This document shows positions 22,401 to 30,383 of a DNA stretch of 64,000 nucleotides, one piece after another. The stretch lies in the NCBI GenBank assembly GCA_949752735.1, contig OX457052.1, positions 39,328,051 through 39,392,050 of the forward strand, written 5' to 3'. The stretch comes from Lumbricus terrestris. Its lineage: Eukaryota; Annelida; Clitellata; Crassiclitellata; Lumbricidae. Below the pieces are notes generated by a model, which did not search any database, was not told where the DNA came from, and worked only from the letters and a program-made list of their open reading frames with translations. Position 1 is the first letter of the stretch; every line of letters starts with the position of its first letter. The position numbers were made by a program, and so were the translations under genes.

Positions 22401-25400
22401 TTGGTACATTACTTGTTGATCTTTTGTACCATACCTGGCTTCAAGGTGTTTTAAAAGTTCCTCTGCAGAATCCAACTCTTCGATCTCTCCGTCTGGAATC
22501 ACATAAGCTGCTTCGTCTATCAGAGCGCACGTCAAATGATTCAAACTGTCCATTGCTGTCCATCCATTCTGACGTCGACACACATGGAAACGGCGTAGAA
22601 AAGTAGCCCAATCTGTTTTTCCATTGTAGTAACCTAGTTTGATCTGACTGTTCTTGCTTGTAGAGCAGTTGTGTGCCTTTTCAACGACAGGTTCCGAAAC
22701 TGTTTCTGTAGTAGGCCTAGTCCTATTGTTGATTTCGCTTGCTGTAGTCTGCGTTGCAATCGAAATTTTCGGAGTGAAGGTGTAGGTTTGAGATGCTGGT
22801 TGATATAGTTGTGCAGCCATGTTATTCAGTCGTAATGGTATTGTGCTTGGATAGACACAGTTCCTTGAACTCGTCGTCGTCGTTCCAGTTGTCAAACACG
22901 ATCCATATAAATTGTGTGTTTGTGAAGGCAACAAATACTCATTACGCCCCCTGGTGAATGCATTGGAAACATTCGCCATATTGCTCGTTGGGATGCCAAA
23001 ATGATTTTCAAAATTTTGATTAAGTTGCCCATAGTTAACGTTACGTTCAACACCATCAAAAACAACATCATCATAGTTCTCATACATCCGTTCATCAAAT
23101 CTTAATCGTCTTCTGTCTTCTCGTCTGTTCGTCGTATAATTTCCTCGTCTGTTTTCATTACAGTCGAAAATCATTCTTAATCGTTCTGTCTCTTCATCAA
23201 ATTCATCTATCCCTCCCTCTCTATTCCTTATTTCTCTTTCGTTTCTTCCTTCTCTCCTTCCTAAATCTTGATCGACATCCTCGCCGCCATTGTGGAGTTC
23301 GACGCTCCTCGTCGCTTGCGCTTCTGGCCTGGCACTACCGGGAGGGAGCCCCCTTGCCCCCGGATCTAGCATTTCCCGGTCTCCCGACCTTCCGCTCAGC
23401 GACAGGAACGCTTGGCCCAAGTTGAACTCCGGTGTAGTCTTCGGGGAGGCCAACGGGCGTGCTACTTCCGGTTGTTTGAGTACCCCCCCGGGTCTTACGA
23501 TACGGGCCTCGCCTTCTTCAATCTCCCTATTCCCTTCCCTATCTAGGGTGGAATAACCGGCCTGGGAGGGGAACCCCAGTCTATCCAAATGAAAGTAGTC
23601 GGGCCTAGGTTTTCCCATCAGCCTAGCACTCCGCCTACTGTCTGGCATAGGACCTGCGCTGGCTCCCTCTTCCTCATCTTGACAAGGTCCAGCCGAGTAT
23701 GGCGCGGAAGGGCATTGCCCTACAATGGTTTCAGAGTCACCACCTGGGTCCGTCTGCTCACCTCGGTCTTGCCGGCTTTCTCTCACTTCCTCTACCGCCC
23801 ATCGCATCTCAGCCCGACGGTCATCTAGTTCGGCGCTCAATCTCGCCCACCTGTCCCGAACATCGTCTTGCTCGGCGAACACGACTTCCATCTCATTTGA
23901 GATATCCATTATCCTTCCTTCTATCTGTCTTTGGCGTCCGTCTACCTGTCTCACACTATCATCGATCTGTCTCACACTTCCTTCGATCTGTCTCTGTCGT
24001 TCGTCCACCTGTCTCACACTATCATCGATCTGTCTCACACTCCCCTCCAATTGTCTCACTTTAGTATCAATGCCTTTCATTCTACTGTCCACACTCAACA
24101 GGGTTTGGCTCATGCTTGACAGCATCGCCATCAATCCTGCATCCGTCCCAATCGGTCGTTGTCCTCCTTCCTCCCTTCTTTCCATATCTATCTCGGTCTC
24201 GTCTCCGTCGTCAGTCACAGAAACTTTAGACATGACACTTCAAATAGCAAATGCTATAGTCTTTAATACAAAATACAATGAAAAGTCACAATACTAAATA
24301 GCGCAATATAATACTCAACGGCTAAAAATACATTCACTCCACATATATTCGTCTCTATAACTACAGGCAACGGCTGATCAAGGTAATTTCTGGTCTGGGT
24401 TTTTCCCTTACTAATCAAACATTCACGGCTGAAGGTCTAGTTCATAACATACCGCTGAGCTCGTAGTTTACTGTCTTCCACGATCTCGACGTTAATGTCC
24501 TCTTTCTCCGCTTGAATCACTGAATAATCCTGAGTCCTTCTCCTTGCTTCCTGCTGCAACGTAATTTAGATCCTTGTCGTCGTAATCGCCAATTTCGTCC
24601 TTTCGTTTCCTCTCTTCGTCGTCGTTACTCAACCACTTCGTTCGGCAGAGTCTCTCTTCGGTCCACTTCACTTCAATAATCGCACTGATCCTTTTAACGT
24701 CGTTCTGATGTCGGCATCCAAGAAGACGGGCTTCGTTTCGCATACTTTTCGACGAACAATCCAACTTTAATCACATAATTTAGAGCGCAACTTCCACGAA
24801 GAATCCAACGTCAACAGAGCGAGCGAGAGCGAACGAACAAGCCCTGATTGCTTGCGCTCGTCCCTTTTAAACACTTTCCATGCTGAGCTAAGCAGAAATT
24901 CAGCATTTGCACGGTCTCTCTTCCTTTGACTCTTTGCCTCTGTCTGTTGTACGTGCCGCGATCCTGGTCTGTCAGCCACGCCATCACGTCTAGAAATCGC
25001 TGATGCAGCGGGTCCTGGTACAACCTCGTCAGCATGGTCTACTAAATCAGCTGTCTGCCTTCCCACATATCACCACACACATCCATACACATACACACAT
25101 AGTTAACTACAATTGCTATTAAAAGGCGCTATATCAAGTGCAATCTTATAGAATCGCACACTTGGACTCTATATACCTAAAATAAGCGTTATGGGTGTAG
25201 CTCGTAGGCCTATATCCGGAACTCTATAACTAAAGTGAAAGATGCAATCATGCAACACATATAGGCCTATCCAGTACTATCCCTACTTGGAGCAAAAGCT
25301 GTAGCACAAGCCCCAGATTCTCTCCCTATATGACTGGCCTAAAAGGTGGAGCATCATATCGGTAAGAACTAGGAAGCATATAAATCCACAAGCAATGTGA

Positions 25401-27006
25401 GACTTAGCGAATTAGGCAGACGAACCATTAAATTTTTTAAGAGAAGTCCTGTTAATCGTCAGCGCAATCCCAATGATTTACGTTCAATTACAGGGCTTAT
25501 CTTCCACTATTATCAATCACAAACCCTATAGAGTAGGCATATAATTATAACCGAGCTTGCTTGCCTTCAGCACGTAGGTCGACAGAGCCGCGTCTTTCTT
25601 ACAAACGGTGTAGTATACGGACTTCATGATACGATGGACGACCTTACGACATCCGCCATCTTTGTCGATCTGGCGGACCAATTCCTTTTCGAGCTCCGAA
25701 AAACTTAGCTGCCAGTAAAACGGTTTCTTGGCCACAAGGTTTATACCCAAATCTTGGATGGAGCGGATCTTATCCTGTGATGGCCATAATTCACCAATCA
25801 TTGGCCAACCCATTTCGGGGAGGAAAGGTAGTCGAGCTTGGATGACGACAGCCAAGTCAATACTGACCGGATGCGTCACGCCATCACTCATTGTTACTTC
25901 CGCTTTGAAGGTCATCGCTGGACCATGACTGACTCTCGACAACTTCATGTCATCTGCAATCACATTTGAAATGTCTTGAATTCTTGCACAGTTGTAGTTT
26001 CTATCGTTTGTTTGTATGTGCACTTGTTATAGCGCCCCTTCAAGCTCTCTCTCTACTCAGAGGCGCTCCCGAATGCAGAGCGGACACTGCATCGGAGTTT
26101 CACGCCGAAGCGCTGAGCAATTGTGAGTGAAGGACTTGCCCAAGGTCCTTACGCGGCGAGGTGGATTCGAACCTCGAACCTTCCGGCTTCAAGGCAACGA
26201 CGCCACCACTACACCACCGCGCCCCACAATTATGATGAAGAAGTTATTATCAATTATTTTTTCGTATTGTCTCCTTGTACAACAATAACCTCTTTGGGGA
26301 ACTGAGATATCACGGAGTTTGCGATTTGGATCGTTCCATGCTATGAGGACAGGACAGTAAATTCTCAGATCTCTATATGATAATGCATTTTGTTTCGTTG
26401 AAAGGACTGCTAGAGGTTTTATACCTTACCATTTAGTTCGAGCTGGTTGGATGCTTCCAGCAAGAGACATTTGAACTTGAGCTTCACTAGAAACGGTATC
26501 AGGTCTCCTTTGAAAACGAACTCTGGCTGGCTGGAAAAGCCCCGCAGGAAGTAATACCCTGGTTGTTCAGGAGACGGAAGGCTGCGTCGGGTCTCGACGA
26601 TCTCTAAATCCTCGCTTAGTGAAGATGTGTCGCTTGGCGTTGAACCCTTGAACCCATAATACGCTGGTTCCAGACTAAGATAATTCCAGCTGAGTCTATT
26701 TAGCGGATGATCTTCTCCTTCGTTTGGGTTGAATTTGAAAACGACGTTGCAGTCGACGTCACCCTTCCCATCCACGTTCAGTCCTTGTGTGGAACTTCCG
26801 ACACGAATTCCCGTTTTGCCAAAGTGTTCATCTCGACCGTTGACGTAATCAAGGATGGCATGCAAGTCGGAGAGAACTCGCTTTCGAATCCGTCTTGTCT
26901 TCTCCTTCTCCACTGGTACGTGGTCAGAGAAATATCGGCTCAGAGCCGCGTTGTCAGCCTTTGTTGCATGGTAACTCAAAGCATTCTTCATTCCTTGCGC
27001 GGACAT
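16196..27006 (-). CDS. cGAS-like receptor (Mab-21/nucleotidyltransferase family), gene 2
   Basis: Exons 27006-26430 (577 nt), 25953-25565 (389 nt) and 16471-16196 (276 nt) join in frame to 413 residues. Exons 1 and 2 have exactly the lengths of gene 1, so the two are tandem paralogues. Gly70-Ser71, Asp83-Val-Asp85 and Asp225 are all kept, as is YWQLSFSELEKEL; the vertebrate zinc-thumb insertion is absent. Oddities: intron 2 uses a GC donor (AAG|GCAAGC) and is 9.1 kb long because an LTR retrotransposon sits inside it on the same strand. A ~13-bp length change near the end replaces the basic tail of gene 1 with a shorter, unrelated end (DWSIRYPTL). No internal stop or frameshift breaks the catalytic part. 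Inference: a catalytically competent cyclic-nucleotide synthase if the long intron is spliced. A reading CATAG acceptor at 27016-27020 hints at a 5' non-coding exon. Confidence 0.82.
16472..17277 (-). other. Intron 2 of gene 2, portion downstream of the LTR element
   Basis: A 91-codon open frame (16946-17221, minus) begins in sequence just outside the 3' LTR and ends in no recognised domain. It could be a fragment of another element. Otherwise I see nothing. Confidence 0.3.
17249..18220 (-). pseudogene. Truncated gag N-terminus in 3' LTR
   Basis: The same 314-codon gag start as in the 5' LTR. The frame runs out of the LTR into flanking DNA for about 10 codons (HTCCLFHRRR) before a stop. It is a by-product of LTR duplication, although transcripts reading into the flank could express it. 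Confidence 0.75.
17278..19147 (-). repeat. 3' LTR (1870 bp)
   Basis: Same sequence as the 5' LTR at an offset of 6013 bp. ATTAAA at 18249-18254 would place transcript 3' ends just upstream of the duplicated gag start at 18220. Confidence 0.85.
19148..19160 (-). promoter_or_regulatory. Polypurine tract
   Basis: GAGAAGAGGAGAG on the minus strand directly abuts the TGTGCG start of the 3' LTR. This is the usual plus-strand primer position. Confidence 0.75.
19161..19711 (-). other. Non-coding 3' region of LTR element
   Basis: AT-rich, with scattered 'aatcaatc' and 'caatgt' words. No open frame of note before the purine tract. Confidence 0.4.
19712..20479 (-). CDS. ORF2 of LTR element, unknown (255 aa)
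   Basis: An ATG-started frame with an acidic, Ser/Thr-rich N-terminal half and a more hydrophobic C-terminal half (VIPVMLLSIYTL and AWAVEVIVLSLYFIW). I recognise no domain. Its place between gag-pro and the 3' LTR is where env-like or accessory genes sit in other elements, but I see no signal peptide or clear membrane anchor. Function unknown. Confidence 0.55.
   Translation of the reverse strand: MSDNEENLMIGALLGMATGDTASTSFDDFLAGLGNSHSTPKNADVEEDELPLSDISTATRSETTSHDNGIWTCTSGRGERRPTNLPSWRSHSNGLLYLMVEKMMEVGTPSLAHRDVERLHQSVPPLGIERDVIPVMLLSIYTLTRTPNAREVLQTWNQRLGVVAVTRPETTTRRSGAPPSQGQPLPWNYDIWCLAVQVILRFTHQNLPATEMEFLGSIGDILREAAMNAWAVEVIVLSLYFIWRTNWAWDVLFNN
20754..20960 (-). other. Short open frame between gag-pro and ORF2
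   Basis: About 67 codons without an ATG at the start. It is acidic and Arg-rich (LLEYYECEKEVGRRTETD) and looks more coding-like than its surroundings. It could be a spliced exon or the relic of a larger frame. Low certainty. Confidence 0.25.
21030..24233 (-). CDS. Gag-protease polyprotein of LTR element (1067 aa)
   Basis: Residues ~60-110 hold a repeated heptad-like motif (RQIEGSVRQIDDSVRQVD, twice), probably a coiled coil. Residues ~540-690 resemble a Ty3/gypsy-type gag capsid region. An Arg/Asn-rich stretch leads to a zinc knuckle near residue 793, CFFCQGRHLIRFC, with spacing C-x2-C-x3-H-x4-C, one residue shorter than the usual CCHC. A retropepsin domain follows, with DTGA (Asp860) and the later ILLGYKWM motif. 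There is no polymerase domain. The first ~314 codons lie in the 5' LTR and the frame crosses the LTR/internal border without a stop. Role: particle formation, RNA binding and polyprotein cleavage. A degenerate second copy of the N-terminus exists in the 3' LTR. Confidence 0.85.
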   Translation of the reverse strand: MSKVSVTDDGDETEIDMERREEGGQRPIGTDAGLMAMLSSMSQTLLSVDSRMKGIDTKVRQLEGSVRQIDDSVRQVDERQRQIEGSVRQIDDSVRQVDGRQRQIEGRIMDISNEMEVVFAEQDDVRDRWARLSAELDDRRAEMRWAVEEVRESRQDRGEQTDPGGDSETIVGQCPSAPYSAGPCQDEEEGASAGPMPDSRRSARLMGKPRPDYFHLDRLGFPSQAGYSTLDREGNREIEEGEARIVRPGGVLKQPEVARPLASPKTTPEFNLGQAFLSLSGRSGDREMLDPGARGLPPGSARPEAQATRSVELHNGGEDVDQDLGRREGRNEREIRNREGGIDEFDEETERLRMIFDCNENRRGNYTTNRREDRRRLRFDERMYENYDDVVFDGVERNVNYGQLNQNFENHFGIPTSNMANVSNAFTRGRNEYLLPSQTHNLYGSCLTTGTTTTSSRNCVYPSTIPLRLNNMAAQLYQPASQTYTFTPKISIATQTTASEINNRTRPTTETVSEPVVEKAHNCSTSKNSQIKLGYYNGKTDWATFLRRFHVCRRQNGWTAMDSLNHLTCALIDEAAYVIPDGEIEELDSAEELLKHLEARYGTKDQQVMYQVQLNSKRQKQNEDLGQLGTEIGRLMMLAYPGKPSAQGDMIAVKAFLDAMEDRQLSLKVQEKEPQKLTEAVKIALRLHSYKQAERNGNWGNGNRGNDRVRRLTENDEDSERDNGRRYNNNWNRNRQRNFGQTNQRRNDVRAMRPPRNDNDMYYAPRYNNNQHRNYQQQRYHHQQEPHYDTRRCFFCQGRHLIRFCPHRMQNERNANGNWRNEQQHFEQEPQTHNVRFVPNSTSPYLRMKLNGHWQDCLLDTGAHISLAPARLVRDADIRPSHHTIYAANNSPITVLGRTRLALQMVGRIFYVDALVTPEVDEILLGYKWMADQHIVWNMRQKWIEIMGRRADLHFLNTETRCGTVVEDRDVIVPPFSDMELDTAALWEEEDSTGGTARCFRVLRGRSYSNRRRKGVDRKSDSGRAARKQGYRQPGTSMGATRIDGWGEEDVYFGPLKRTMIPFHQWA
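23276..23289 (-). promoter_or_regulatory. Possible primer-binding site
   Basis: One base after the 5' LTR the minus strand reads TGGCGGCGAGGATG, which starts with the TGG expected opposite a tRNA CCA end. I cannot name the tRNA. The site lies inside the gag reading frame. Confidence 0.35.
23291..25160 (-). repeat. 5' LTR (1870 bp), contains start of gag
   Basis: It runs from TGTGCGATTCTATAAG to GAACTCCACA. It includes the gag ATG (24233) and the first ~314 codons. Two shorter minus-strand open frames upstream of gag (24767-25066 and 24492-24764; 99 and 90 codons) lie in the presumed U3/leader and are not recognisable. ATTAAA at 24262-24267 could be the poly(A) signal just before gag. Confidence 0.85.
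25161..25564 (-). other. Intron 2 of gene 2, portion upstream of the LTR element
   Basis: Contains TAGGCCTA octamers and no gene. It follows the GC donor at 25563-25564. Confidence 0.4.
25565..25953 (-). CDS. cGAS-like gene 2, exon 2 with GC donor
   Basis: Acceptor TGATTGCAG|AT. The exon ends TACGTGCTGAAG followed by GCAAGC, where gene 1 has GTAGCC. Using this GC donor keeps the 389-nt length and phase. No nearby GT donor restores the frame. Confidence 0.8.
26008..26227 (-). mobile_element. tRNA-derived SINE in intron 1 of gene 2
   Basis: The minus strand reads GGGGCGCGGTGGTGTAGTGG (box A region) and GGTTCGAATCC (box B), then the body shared with 11411-11630, and the tail GGGGCGCTATAACAAGTGC. 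It lies between exon 1 and exon 2 of cGAS-like gene 2. Confidence 0.82.
26430..27006 (-). CDS. cGAS-like gene 2, exon 1
   Basis: ATG at 27006, donor G|GTAAGG, 577 nt, ends in phase 1. It holds GSS (70-72) and GDVDCNVVF with the DxD pair at 83 and 85. Confidence 0.86.
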
Positions 27007-27020
27007 TTTGTTCCTCTATG

Positions 27021-27689
27021 GAGATAAATGCATGTTGCGGCCTGCTGCTGATGATAATAATGATAATATTATTTCAAATAATGTTGCTGCATAGCGGATT
27101 GGTAATGTAGGCCTGTGTGGTCTCCTGTGTAATAATTTATAGAAACTGTAACAGATATTTGAATAGACATAGATCTATATATGTCAACATAATTAATTAT
27201 AGTGTCTCTCGAAATAGAATTTTTGCGCTATTGCAGAAAAAAACACCTGCAGGTTCACAATGTCAACGAATAGGAGAAGGAAATTGCACCATAAAGCAAT
27301 TACGCTGACTTGAGGGGTGGCCAACGTATTTTCTCAGATTTAATAAATTAGAAACCCTTAGGACATGGGTGAACTCTTGGCTGAGGCGAGTGGTCGTGAA
27401 AATAATATGCAAACAGTGCTAATTAGGCCTAATTGTGTTCACTTGAGTCGATGCAGAGCATTGCTTCATTCATTCGCATATAGCACACCACAGTGAAAAA
27501 TCACACCGGTGAAGTGTTCCAATCCCTCTTTGTTGACGGGCAGAAGTGGGAGAGAACAATATAATCTATTGTTCTCTTCCACTTCTGTCTGTCTTCTCAA
27601 GTGGTCTGAACTCTGGTTTCTGATTGTAATTTCTTTTGAATCAATCACGCGGCTCCTAAGAGGCCTAAAAAGCTCCTAAGTGCTGTAAT
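27021..27689. other. Upstream flank of cGAS-like gene 2
   Basis: No gene is supported. Presumed promoter region of gene 2, with no recognisable element. Confidence 0.3.
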
Positions 27690-27775
27690 ATGCCGAGCAA
27701 ATTTTTGTCCAGGGTAACGGCCTCTGTTGTCATAGACCCTGGTCAAATTGGATCCATCCATCCATCTCCCCAATG
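27690..27775. repeat. Dispersed repeat, inverted match of 6820-6895
   Basis: The sequence around 'acggcctctgttgtcataga' is the reverse complement of the stretch at 6820-6895 with a few differences. Family unknown. Confidence 0.6.
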
Positions 27776-28175
27776 GATTCTTTATCATCGCTTAAATAAC
27801 CTAAGGACTTCTCCCCACCTTCTTCCATCGGCCCCAATCCGGTCCCAGCCTGAGGTGCCTGGCGTTGTCGGTGAAATGTAGATTTTTCGCCCCAACCCAG
27901 CTGAGCTGGTTCACTCGCGGTCTGCTATTTGACATCACCTTTCATTCTCTGTAGCTGGTTCTAAAATCTAGAATGGGAATGGCCAACCCCTTTTCACAGC
28001 GTCTATTGCATGCTCATGGGTCACTCCACTCTGTTCCTTAAGAATCAAAAACTGTCCTATTTAGTTGTGGCTAAGTGGGGGCGATTCCGGGCAGCCCACC
28101 TTGAAGAGGCACTACGTAAAATATTCTAAATAAACAAATGATATGCCTCTGCTATAGAAATACGGACTGGACAAG

Positions 28176-30383
28176 TTACCTTTGCAGAGAGAATCCAATC
28201 CCATTGGTTTTGAGAAAAGTCCAAGAGGTGATTTGGGTGACCACAGAGAGAAGATTATCTATGGAGTCAGAGAAGCTGCTTGGAGAGAAAGAGATGAATA
28301 ATTGGGTGTCGTCAGCATATAGATGATGGTCGACTGTGGATGCTTTTATGAGTGAACTGAGTGGAGTGGTGTAGAGGATGAACAAGAGGGGCCCGAGGAC
28401 AGAACCTTGCGGAACACCACAGGTGAGGGGGCGTGATTGAGATGATGTTTCAAGTGTTTTGACTGAGAAAGTGCGTGATGAGAGATAAGACTGAATCCAA
28501 AGGAGAGCAGTGTCGGTAAAGCCAAAGCAGGAAGACAGTCTTTGGAGTAGTATGTTATGGTCGATGGTGTCAAAGTCTGCAGAGACATCAAGGAGGCAAA
28601 GGCAGGAGACTTGTTGATGAGAGATGGCAGAGACAAGTTTATTGTAGAGCGAAGTGAGAAGTGTTTCGGTGGAGTGCTTTTTAGTAAAGCCGGACTGGTT
28701 TGGGTTAAGGAGTGAATTTGAAGTCAAGTAGTCATTGATGCGAGAGAGTACAATACGTTCTGTTAGTTTAGAGATGAATGAGAGGTTGGAAACAGGTCGA
28801 TAATTAGAAAGGATTTCCTTATCAAGTGATGGTTTTTTTAGAAGTGGAGTTACCAAAGAATGTTTGAAGAGGAGGGGAAAGTTGCCAGTAGATAAGGAGA
28901 GGTTGATTATTTTTGTGATGATGGGGACAATGATAGATGCGCACTCTTTCAGTAGGGCGGTAGGTATAGGGTCGAGTTCGCACTGCTTGTTTGGGAGAGA
29001 TTGTAATAAATTGGACACTTCAGACTCTGATGTTGGGTTAAAAGCAGATAGTGATGATTGAGGTGGGGAAGACGGAAGGTCGTGAGTGGAGGAGGGTGTA
29101 TCTGCAGGTGAATCGATGGTAGATTTTGAGAGGAGTGATTGCAGAGAGAGACGGATAGTAGTTACTTTGCCAGAGAAGAACGAACAAAATGAGTCAGCGA
29201 TTGAAGAAGATGGTAGAGAGTTTGGAAGTGGGCTAGAGGAGTTCCGATGTAGGAGTTGGTTTACCGTTTTCCAGAGAAGACGAGGATTACAAGATCGGGA
29301 TTGAACTAGTGAGGAGTAAAACCTCTTCTTGGCCATTGCCAGAAGGTGATGGTATTTGTTTGTAGCAGCTTTTAGAGCAGAGAGGAGTTGAGGGTCATGG
29401 GTTCGTTTGTAAGTACGCTCAAGGCGTCGACGGAAAGATTTGAAGGCCTGGAGGTAGGAGTTATACCAAGGGTTGTTAGAGTGAGAACCAGATTTGGTAA
29501 TAGTAGGAGCGTGTTTGTCGAGGATCATGGAGAGAGTGGTGTTGTAGGAGGACAGGAGGTCATCTAGAGAGGACGGAGGATTTAGGATGAGGTCTGAGGA
29601 GGCAAGATCGTGCTTGAAGGCTTCAATGTTTATGGAGCTGATGCGGCGGAAAGAATGAGAGACGGGATCATGACGCGGAGTAGGTAGTATGTTAAGTTGT
29701 GTGAAAATGGGGTAATGGTCAGAAGGAGTATCAAAAGAGAAAGATATGTTTGGCAATAGCCTTGAGAGAGACGATGTGATGATGAGGTCAAGTGTGTGTT
29801 TGTGAGAGTGGGTGGGAAAGTTGACGTGTTGGACTTGGACCAGATTAGTAGATGACAAGAGCGTGAGGAAGTCGGGAGCAAGTGAGTCAGATGGGTTGTC
29901 AACATGTATGTTGAAATCCCCTGTGATCAAGAATTCATGAGGAGTTGTGGCAGCAGTGGAGAGTAAGTTGGTAAATTCCTGCAAGAAGACAGAGTTAGGT
30001 TTAGAGTATCTGGAGGAGGATGGAGGGCGGTAGACATTGAAGATGGTTAGGATTGAGTTCGGGAGTTTGAGAGTGATTGAGGCGCATTCAAAAGATTTGA
30101 AACAGTAGCCAGGTGAGTCAAGGACAGTGGAGGGCTCTCGGGTTAGAAATGCAATCCCTCCACCTATGGTATTCCGGTCGGTTGTCAATTTTGAGGGACG
30201 AGGGGTGCTGTACAAGTGGTAACCAGAGGGGATACAATCTTGATATTGAGCATGAGTTGTGCCTGAATTGAACCATGTTTCGGTTAAAGCAAAGAGGTCC
30301 GGAGGATGAGAGGAAAGAGACAAGTCGTTTATTTCAGCAGCGTGAGCTGGATGAAGCAGAGAGCGTATATTTACAGTCAGCAT
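28176..30383 (-). CDS. CR1/L2-like LINE ORF2 fragment: endonuclease + partial reverse transcriptase (735 aa)
   Basis: The N-terminal ~240 residues form an AP-type endonuclease: VNIRSL, LTETWF, GGGIAFL, ITGDFNIH and SDHYPI are all present. The reverse transcriptase follows with FDTIDH, GVPQGSVLGPLLF and the catalytic YADD (Tyr689). The frame is intact but stops soon after YADD, where LINE sequence switches to the host element. The thumb, C-terminal tail and 3' UTR are missing. Loss of the 3' rather than the 5' end is unusual for a target-primed insertion. It cannot be autonomous. Confidence 0.85.
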   Translation of the reverse strand: MLTVNIRSLLHPAHAAEINDLSLSSHPPDLFALTETWFNSGTTHAQYQDCIPSGYHLYSTPRPSKLTTDRNTIGGGIAFLTREPSTVLDSPGYCFKSFECASITLKLPNSILTIFNVYRPPSSSRYSKPNSVFLQEFTNLLSTAATTPHEFLITGDFNIHVDNPSDSLAPDFLTLLSSTNLVQVQHVNFPTHSHKHTLDLIITSSLSRLLPNISFSFDTPSDHYPIFTQLNILPTPRHDPVSHSFRRISSINIEAFKHDLASSDLILNPPSSLDDLLSSYNTTLSMILDKHAPTITKSGSHSNNPWYNSYLQAFKSFRRRLERTYKRTHDPQLLSALKAATNKYHHLLAMAKKRFYSSLVQSRSCNPRLLWKTVNQLLHRNSSSPLPNSLPSSSIADSFCSFFSGKVTTIRLSLQSLLSKSTIDSPADTPSSTHDLPSSPPQSSLSAFNPTSESEVSNLLQSLPNKQCELDPIPTALLKECASIIVPIITKIINLSLSTGNFPLLFKHSLVTPLLKKPSLDKEILSNYRPVSNLSFISKLTERIVLSRINDYLTSNSLLNPNQSGFTKKHSTETLLTSLYNKLVSAISHQQVSCLCLLDVSADFDTIDHNILLQRLSSCFGFTDTALLWIQSYLSSRTFSVKTLETSSQSRPLTCGVPQGSVLGPLLFILYTTPLSSLIKASTVDHHLYADDTQLFISFSPSSFSDSIDNLLSVVTQITSWTFLKTNGIGFSLQR

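Larger units (their letters stand above)
17278..25160 (-). mobile_element. Non-autonomous gag-protease LTR retrotransposon, 7883 bp
   Basis: Two direct repeats of 1870 bp (25160-23291 and 19147-17278) begin TGTGCG and end CCACA on the minus strand. Wherever I compared them they agree, and all their ORF translations are the same. A 13-nt purine tract (GAGAAGAGGAGAG) abuts the 3' copy, as expected for plus-strand priming. The interior encodes a gag-protease ORF and a second ORF, but no reverse transcriptase, RNase H or integrase. It therefore needs enzymes from a relative. The structure resembles gag-only terminal-repeat retrotransposons known in plants. No target-site duplication is seen (flanks ACATG and CTTGG). 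It lies in intron 2 of cGAS-like gene 2, on the same strand. Confidence 0.85.

Noticed and set aside
24492..25066. Two minus-strand ORFs (90 and 99 codons) in the LTR upstream of gag
   Set aside because: No recognisable features, and they lie in the presumed U3/leader. Kept only as a remark in the LTR entry.
26150..26227. tRNA gene on the minus strand
   Set aside because: Boxes A and B are present, but the body and tail match two other copies. This is a SINE head, and a proper cloverleaf acceptor pairing is not evident.
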